This document shows, piece after piece, positions 5,311-10,131 of a DNA stretch of 10,131 nucleotides; position 1 is the stretch's first letter; every line of letters starts with the position of its first letter. Below the pieces are notes generated by a model that ran no database searches, was not told the DNA's origin, and worked only from the letters and a program-made list of their open reading frames with translations. A program made the position numbers and the translations under genes. The DNA is from Chryseobacterium gleum (GTDB lineage Bacteria > Bacteroidota > Bacteroidia > Flavobacteriales_D > Sanyastnellaceae): assembly GCA_945878835.1 (NCBI GenBank), contig CAMCUG010000035.1, positions 1 through 10,131 of the forward strand, given 5' to 3'.

Positions 5311-7908
5311 TTAAAATAAAGAAGGTTGAATCGTTTCATCTCCATCTTCAGTTTGAGCAGTTGATTGAGGTCTTGTCGACAAGATGGCGTCGTCGGCTTC
5401 TTGTTCTCTTTCAACCTCAGCTTCTAGCAGATCAACCGAAAGAATGGGATATGTAGAAAGTCTGTTTCCAATCGCCTTTAATCCTTTGATGGAGATAAAG
5501 TCGGGCAGATTCATAGTTTCGTCCATTTTATTCTGAGCCTGCTTGAATTTCTTGTTGAAACGGATATACACGTTCGGGAAATGGTTCGTGGTGGCCACGG
5601 CCAATTTCGACTTTGGATGCTCCGTTATGAATCGAACCAGGCCTTTGCTAGGTTCAACCAAGAAACGCTTTACCATCCAGGTCTCCTTTTCACCGTCGAA
5701 ATAAACGGAGCTCATCGGTTTCTCGGGGAGCCACTTTTCCAAGGTGATCATGTTATCTGGAAAGTGAATACTTAAATCTGGAGCAAGTAACTGATAATCT
5801 CCCGAAGATTGTATGACAAGAATCTTGTCCTCTGGACCGAAATCTCCTAGGAATCTTCCGCGACCTTCGTCATTCAGTCTTTGAACACTTTCGTCGATCC
5901 AAATTTTTCTTGCGCTAAGAGTAGAAACCCCAGCCGCTTTCAATTCCACCTTTTTAACTGGATATTTCGTGGCGACATTTCCTTGAGCGTCGCGACCTTT
6001 AACGGCTAATTCTGAAAAGTCGACATCGAATTTGAGTTTTTTCAATCGCTCTAGCGCTCTTAGATTCACGGTAATCACTTCCGCTTCTCCATTCGGATTA
6101 GCGCTGAAATAAAGAAGTTCACTTCCTTCAGTTCCTTTGGTTAAGTCGTATTCTTTGTCTCGTGTTATAGAAGTCACTGCAAATCGTTTGATGTTCGCGC
6201 CTCCATTTTTACCGTCGCGATACATTAAATTGTAGATGGTTCTGCGATCGTCCTTCTTCCAGATAGCAATATGAATGATGTCTTTACCAAAGAAGGCCTT
6301 CTGCTGAACCTTAGAAACCATCATTTTACCATCTTTTCGGAAAACAATAATATCATCGATGTCGGAGCACTCACAAACGAATTCTCCTTCGTCACGTTTC
6401 AATCCAATTCCAGCAAATCCCTCAGTCAAATTCACCGAAAGCTTCGCATTTGCAATGGCTACTGCAGCAGCTTGAACTGTATCGAATGTTTTGATTTCCG
6501 TTTTACGCTCTCTTCCCTTTCCGTATTTCGTCTTTAAATCTTTGAAATAAGCAATCGCGGTATCGGTAAGATGATTCAGTTTTTCTTTTACCAGATCAAT
6601 TTCACCTTCCAATTTAGAAATGAAATCATCTGCCTTGTTGCTATCAAATTTCGAAATTCGCTTGATGCGTATTTCCGTTAGGCGAGCAACATCTTCATCT
6701 GTTACTGCACGCAAGAATTTCTTGGTATGTGGCTTTAACCCTTTGTGAATCGCAGAAATGATTTCATCCCACGTTTCACATTCTTCAATGTCGCGGTAAA
6801 TTCTCTTTTCAATAAAAATCTTTTCCAACGAAGCGAAATGCCAACTTTCTTGAAGTTCATTCAGCTGAATTTCCAGCTCCTTTCCAATTAAATCACGCGT
6901 TCTATCTGCTGAAATTTTCAGAAGCTCATCCACAGGAAGGAATTTCGGACGATCATCGTGGATAACACACGAGTTCGGAGAAATGCTTATTTCGCAATCG
7001 GTGAAGGCGTATAACGCATCAATTGTCTTATCTGGAGAAACACCTGTTGCCAGGTGAACCATGATTTCAACAACAGCGGCGGTATTGTCTTCAATTTTCT
7101 TAATCTTGATTTTGCCTTTGTCGTTGGCTTTCAAGATGGAGTCAATTAATGAAGATGTCGTTGTTCCAAACGGAATTTCGGTAATAACCAAGCAACGCGC
7201 GGCATCGTCTTTCTTAATTTTCGCGCGAACGCGAACTTTTCCACCGCGAAGTCCTCCGTTGTAATCCGAGAAATCGGCCATTCCTCCGGTAAGGAAATCG
7301 GGAACAATGTGCGTTTTCTTTCCTCTTAAAACATCAATACTCGCGTCGATTAGTTCAACGAAATTGTGCGGAAGGATTTTACATGCTAATCCCACGGCAA
7401 TTCCTTCAACACCGAGAGAAAGTAAAAGAGGGAATTTAACAGGAAGCGTTTCCGGTTCCTTGTTTCTTCCATCGTAACTCGCCAACCAAGTGGTTGTTTT
7501 CGGATTGAAGATAATCTCTTGCGAGAGTTTATTCAATCGCGATTCAATATAACGCGGAGCAGCAGCGCTGTCACCGGTAAAAATATTACCCCAGTTTCCT
7601 TGGGTATCAATGAGCAAATTCTTTTGTCCAATTTGAACCAAGGCATCACCAATGGAAGCATCTCCGTGCGGATGATACTTCATGGTATTTCCAATGACAT
7701 TGGCCACCTTGTTAAAGCGACCATCGTCCATTTCCCACAAGCTGTGCAGAATTCTTCGTTGTACCGGTTTCAGTCCGTCGTATAAATGGGGAACGGCTCT
7801 TTCTAAAATAACGTAAGACGCATACTCAAGGAACCAACCTTCGTAGAGGTCGGATACTCCAATTACGTTTCCTAATTTATTTTCTTCTGGATTTGTATTT
7901 TCTTCCAT
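5311..7908 (-). CDS. parC: DNA topoisomerase IV subunit A
   Basis: This 865-residue protein is the DNA breakage-reunion subunit of topoisomerase IV, which with ParE decatenates daughter chromosomes. The winged-helix region includes VQRRILHSLWEM and KYHPHGDASIGDAL. The catalytic tyrosine is Tyr120, preceded by Arg119, in AAAPRYIESRL. The DNA-bending isoleucine equivalent is about I170 in GIAVGLACKILPHN. The tower and coiled-coil arms run to about residue 465, followed by a beta-pinwheel-type C-terminal region (about 485-800) and an acidic tail ending in QPSLF. I see no GyrA box (QRRGGKG-like), which together with the adjacent parE supports ParC over GyrA. The position of the usual quinolone-contact serine is Ala84, and the acidic partner is Asp88. 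The ATG at 7908 is preceded by a strong AGGAGAGGAG ribosome-binding sequence. The gene starts 8 bp after the parE stop. Confidence 0.95.
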   Translation of the reverse strand: MEENTNPEENKLGNVIGVSDLYEGWFLEYASYVILERAVPHLYDGLKPVQRRILHSLWEMDDGRFNKVANVIGNTMKYHPHGDASIGDALVQIGQKNLLIDTQGNWGNIFTGDSAAAPRYIESRLNKLSQEIIFNPKTTTWLASYDGRNKEPETLPVKFPLLLSLGVEGIAVGLACKILPHNFVELIDASIDVLRGKKTHIVPDFLTGGMADFSDYNGGLRGGKVRVRAKIKKDDAARCLVITEIPFGTTTSSLIDSILKANDKGKIKIKKIEDNTAAVVEIMVHLATGVSPDKTIDALYAFTDCEISISPNSCVIHDDRPKFLPVDELLKISADRTRDLIGKELEIQLNELQESWHFASLEKIFIEKRIYRDIEECETWDEIISAIHKGLKPHTKKFLRAVTDEDVARLTEIRIKRISKFDSNKADDFISKLEGEIDLVKEKLNHLTDTAIAYFKDLKTKYGKGRERKTEIKTFDTVQAAAVAIANAKLSVNLTEGFAGIGLKRDEGEFVCECSDIDDIIVFRKDGKMMVSKVQQKAFFGKDIIHIAIWKKDDRRTIYNLMYRDGKNGGANIKRFAVTSITRDKEYDLTKGTEGSELLYFSANPNGEAEVITVNLRALERLKKLKFDVDFSELAVKGRDAQGNVATKYPVKKVELKAAGVSTLSARKIWIDESVQRLNDEGRGRFLGDFGPEDKILVIQSSGDYQLLAPDLSIHFPDNMITLEKWLPEKPMSSVYFDGEKETWMVKRFLVEPSKGLVRFITEHPKSKLAVATTNHFPNVYIRFNKKFKQAQNKMDETMNLPDFISIKGLKAIGNRLSTYPILSVDLLEAEVEREQEADDAILSTRPQSTAQTEDGDETIQPSLF

Positions 7909-7918
7909 CTCCTCTCCT
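7909..7918 (-). promoter_or_regulatory. Strong Shine-Dalgarno sequence of parC overlapping the parE stop
   Basis: On the minus strand the sequence directly before the parC ATG is AGGAGAGGAG. It contains AGGAG at -10 to -6, an ideal spacing, and a second copy at -5 to -1. The parE stop codon TAG provides the first A and G. Other starts in the window lack such a purine run at good spacing. Bacteroidota ribosomes mostly do not use Shine-Dalgarno pairing, so this one stands out. Confidence 0.6.
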
Positions 7919-9794
7919 ATTCTGTTTCTGATTCAGTTTCTATTTCCTTCTTCTCAACGATTTCATCTTTCTCTACGCGAAGGTTTCGAATGATAAAGTC
8001 TTGTCTATCTGGAGTGTTCTTCCCCATATAAAATTCAAGAATGTCTTTGATGTGAATGTCCTTGGTTATAACAACAGGTTCGAGTCGAATGCTTTCACCA
8101 ATGAAGAACTTAAACTCATCTGGAGAAATCTCTCCCAATCCCTTGAATCGGGTGATTTCCGGCTTCGTTCCTAATTTGTGAATGGCATGTTGACGCTCCA
8201 AATCGGAGTAGCAATAAATGGTTTCCTTCTTGTTTCTCACGCGGAATAAAGGGGTTGAAAGGACATACAAGTGTCCAGATTTCACCAAGTCAGGAAAAAA
8301 CTGAAGGAAGAAGGTGATCATAAGCAAACGAATGTGCATGCCATCGACATCGGCATCGGTTGCAATAACTACATTGTTGTATCGAAGTGAATCGAGTCCG
8401 TCTTCAATATCAAGTGCCGCTTGTAATAAGTTGAACTCTTCGTTTTCATAAACGACTTTCTTCGTTAAACCGTAAGTATTCAAGGGCTTTCCCTTCAAAC
8501 TGAAAACGGCTTGGGTCTGAACATTTCGAGAAATGGTAATAGACCCCGAAGCCGAGTCTCCCTCGGTAATGAACAACGTTGTCGCATTGGCCAAGTCGCT
8601 TTTATCGGCGTAATGCACTTTACAATCGCGAAGCTTCTTGTTGTGTAAGTTTGATTTCTTTGCGCGCTCTCTGGCCAATTTGGCTATACCCGCAAGTTCC
8701 TTTCTTTCTCTTTCTGATTGAAGAATTTTCTTCAAGAGACTTTGGGCAATCTCTGGATTTCTATGCAAGAAATTGTCGAGTTCTTTTTGAAGGAACTCCA
8801 AAATAAACGCCTTAACACCTCTGCCGTTGGGTTCAATTTCATTCGAACCTAGTTTGGTTTTAGTCTGCGATTCGAAAACCGGTTCAATGACTTTAACGGC
8901 AACAGCCGCAACAATACCTGAACGAACGTCAATTGCCTCGTAATCTTTTTTGAAGAAGTCACGAATGACTTTTACATAAGCCTCACGGAAGGCCGCCTGG
9001 TGCGTTCCGCCTTGCGTCGTGTATTGTCCGTTTACAAAACTGTAATATTCTTCTCCGTATGAATTGGTGTGCGTGATAGCCACTTCAATGTCATCGCCTT
9101 TCAAATGAATAGCGTTGTACAACGGATCTTCGGTCATGTTGGCCGCGAGCAAATCGCGTAATCCATTTTCCGATTTGAATTTCTGTCCGTTGAAAATGAT
9201 GGTTAGTCCAGCATTCAAATAGCAGTAATTCCAAAGCAGTCGCTCAATGTGTTGTGAACGATATTGATAATTTACGAATATACTTTCATCGGGAATGAAC
9301 GACATGAGAGTTCCGTTCTTCTCTGCTGATTTGGCTATTTTAAAATCCTGAGTAATTTCTCCCTTGCCAAATTCAGCGGCCTTCACCTCACCTTCGCGAA
9401 ACGATTCAACGCGGAAGAAAGAACTTAGTGCGTTAACTGCCTTCGTTCCTATTCCGTTTAGTCCAACAGATTTTTTAAATGCGCGAGAATCGTATTTTCC
9501 ACCTGTGTTGATCTTCGAAACGCAATCAATCACCTTTCCCAATGGAATACCTCTTCCGTAATCGCGAACGGTAACGGTTCCGTCTTTGATTACAATTTCA
9601 ACATTCTTTCCATTCCCCATGACAAATTCGTCAATGGAGTTGTCCATAATTTCCTTCAACAAAACATAGATACCATCGTCGGCAGTAGTGCCGTCTCCGA
9701 GTTTACCTATGTACATCCCGGGGCGCAGACGAATGTGTTCGTACCACTCGAGGGATTTAATGTTGTCTTCTGTGTATTTAACTTCTTGAGCCAT
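7917..9794 (-). CDS. parE: DNA topoisomerase IV subunit B
   Basis: This 625-residue protein is the ATPase subunit of topoisomerase IV. The GHKL ATP-binding fold has Glu48 and Asn52 in EIMDNSIDE, then DYGRGIP (78-84) and GLNGIGTKAVNALS (111-124). The transducer domain carries QGGTHQAAF (261-269) and the QTK loop at 310-312. The TOPRIM domain has EGDSASGS (Glu411), SLKGKPLN (432-439), the metal-binding DADVDG (Asp480, Asp482, Asp484), and RFKGLGE (549-555). The form DADVDGMHIR and the short length without a GyrB-type insertion fit ParE. The Glu-rich tail after about residue 607 (KKEIETESETE) has no evident function. The protein starts at 9794 with MAQEVKYTED. The gene is followed by parC after 8 bp, so the two are almost certainly one transcript, with subunit A translated from its own ribosome-binding site. 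Confidence 0.96.
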   Translation of the reverse strand: MAQEVKYTEDNIKSLEWYEHIRLRPGMYIGKLGDGTTADDGIYVLLKEIMDNSIDEFVMGNGKNVEIVIKDGTVTVRDYGRGIPLGKVIDCVSKINTGGKYDSRAFKKSVGLNGIGTKAVNALSSFFRVESFREGEVKAAEFGKGEITQDFKIAKSAEKNGTLMSFIPDESIFVNYQYRSQHIERLLWNYCYLNAGLTIIFNGQKFKSENGLRDLLAANMTEDPLYNAIHLKGDDIEVAITHTNSYGEEYYSFVNGQYTTQGGTHQAAFREAYVKVIRDFFKKDYEAIDVRSGIVAAVAVKVIEPVFESQTKTKLGSNEIEPNGRGVKAFILEFLQKELDNFLHRNPEIAQSLLKKILQSERERKELAGIAKLARERAKKSNLHNKKLRDCKVHYADKSDLANATTLFITEGDSASGSITISRNVQTQAVFSLKGKPLNTYGLTKKVVYENEEFNLLQAALDIEDGLDSLRYNNVVIATDADVDGMHIRLLMITFFLQFFPDLVKSGHLYVLSTPLFRVRNKKETIYCYSDLERQHAIHKLGTKPEITRFKGLGEISPDEFKFFIGESIRLEPVVITKDIHIKDILEFYMGKNTPDRQDFIIRNLRVEKDEIVEKKEIETESETE

Positions 9795-9863
9795 CTCGTC
9801 TATTCTAAATCAGACTTCGAAAGTAATACGCAGAATAACTTTGGAAATTCACAATGGTTGGGA

Positions 9864-9886
9864 GTTTTCAACAGCTATGTGAAAAC
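9864..9886. promoter_or_regulatory. Inverted repeat in the parE upstream spacer
   Basis: GTTTTCA and TGAAAAC form perfect 7-bp arms around a 9-bp spacer, within the 103-bp gap between the DUF1599 stop (9898) and the parE start (9794). No T-run follows on the minus strand, so it is not a standard terminator for the DUF1599 gene. It could be an operator or an RNA hairpin for the topoisomerase operon. A weak -7-like TACTTTCG (9825-9818, minus) lies between it and parE; a proper -33 element was not found. Confidence 0.3.
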
Positions 9887-9897
9887 ACCGGTTGATA

Positions 9898-10131
9898 CTA
9901 TTGCTCAGACATTTGTATCAAAGCAAAAACGGCATAATTGATCATATCACGAAAACCGCTGTCAATACCCTCGGAAACGAGAGTTTTGCCGGCGTTGTCT
10001 TCGATTTGTTTGATGCGTAAGATCTTCATGAGAATTAAATCGGTGAACGATGAAACTCGCATGTCGCGCCAAGCTTCACCGTAATCGTGATTCTTGTTCA
10101 TCATTAATTCTTTTGTGATTTGTGCTTGCTC
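9898..10131 (-). CDS. DUF1599 (nucleotide modification associated domain 1) protein, C-terminal part
   Basis: The minus-strand frame is open across the right edge, so the 5' end is missing; 77 residues and the stop at 9898 are visible. The methionine at 10104 is internal, because the frame continues upstream with EQAQITKEL. The visible part contains KNHDYGEAWRDMR, LILMKILRIKQIED, LVSEGIDSG and MINYAVFALI. These are hallmarks of DUF1599 proteins, which occur widely in Bacteroidota, usually at about 180 residues. The Pfam name associates the family with nucleotide modification, but its reaction is not known to me. Motifs such as EAW and the spaced acidic residues suggest a MazG-like all-helical nucleotide-binding fold, which is inference. 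It lies upstream of parE on the same strand, separated by 103 bp. Confidence 0.85.
   Translation of the reverse strand, partial: EQAQITKELMMNKNHDYGEAWRDMRVSSFTDLILMKILRIKQIEDNAGKTLVSEGIDSGFRDMINYAVFALIQMSEQ

Noticed and set aside
5311..9794. Identity as gyrase (gyrA/gyrB) rather than topoisomerase IV
   Set aside because: The A subunit lacks a GyrA box, the B subunit is of ParE length with DADVDGMHIR, and the two genes are adjacent in B-then-A order as in Bacteroidota parE-parC.
9735..9941. 68-codon plus-strand open frame across the parE start
   Set aside because: It is antisense to the parE N-terminus and the intergenic spacer, and has no recognisable features.

Overview
The window reads as a gene-dense piece of a Bacteroidota chromosome, most likely from the order Flavobacteriales. 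The evidence is a DUF5686/carboxypeptidase-regulatory-like protein, a MauE/DoxX-thioredoxin fusion of the BT_3928 type, a DUF1599 protein and a topoisomerase IV pair with Bacteroidota-style signatures. AT-rich spacers and mostly absent Shine-Dalgarno sequences fit the same group. Assignment below order level is not possible from this sequence alone. No mobile element, CRISPR array, rRNA or tRNA was seen.

Layout. Positions 1-2202 (minus) hold most of a secreted or outer-membrane-associated DUF5686 protein whose C-terminus lies beyond the left edge. Positions 2246-3280 (minus) hold a four- or five-helix MauE/DoxX-type membrane domain fused to a thioredoxin-like domain with a CDHC motif; it lies 43 bp upstream of the DUF5686 gene and is probably co-transcribed with it. 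A DppB/OppB-type ABC permease lies divergently at 3399-4472 (plus; longer start possible at 3336), with no partner subunit in view. A 228-bp convergent spacer (4473-4700) contains overlapping palindromes and a minus-strand intrinsic terminator. The terminator serves a small four-helix protein (4701-5234, minus) with conserved histidines and a Cys/His/Gly-rich tail.

The right half is the topoisomerase IV operon: parE (7917-9794, minus) followed after 8 bp by parC (5311-7908, minus). Together these make the A2B2 type II topoisomerase that decatenates sister chromosomes. ParC has catalytic Tyr120, an alanine at the usual quinolone-contact serine, and a C-terminal QPSLF that resembles a sliding-clamp-binding peptide. 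The parE stop codon is embedded in an unusually strong Shine-Dalgarno sequence for parC. At the right edge, positions 9898-10131 (minus) are the C-terminal part of a DUF1599 protein. A 103-bp spacer with a 7-bp inverted repeat separates it from parE.

No clearly new multi-gene system is present. The most interesting points are the ParC C-terminal peptide, the parE/parC translation junction, the fused membrane redox protein, the small His/Cys membrane protein and the palindrome cluster at 4563-4583.
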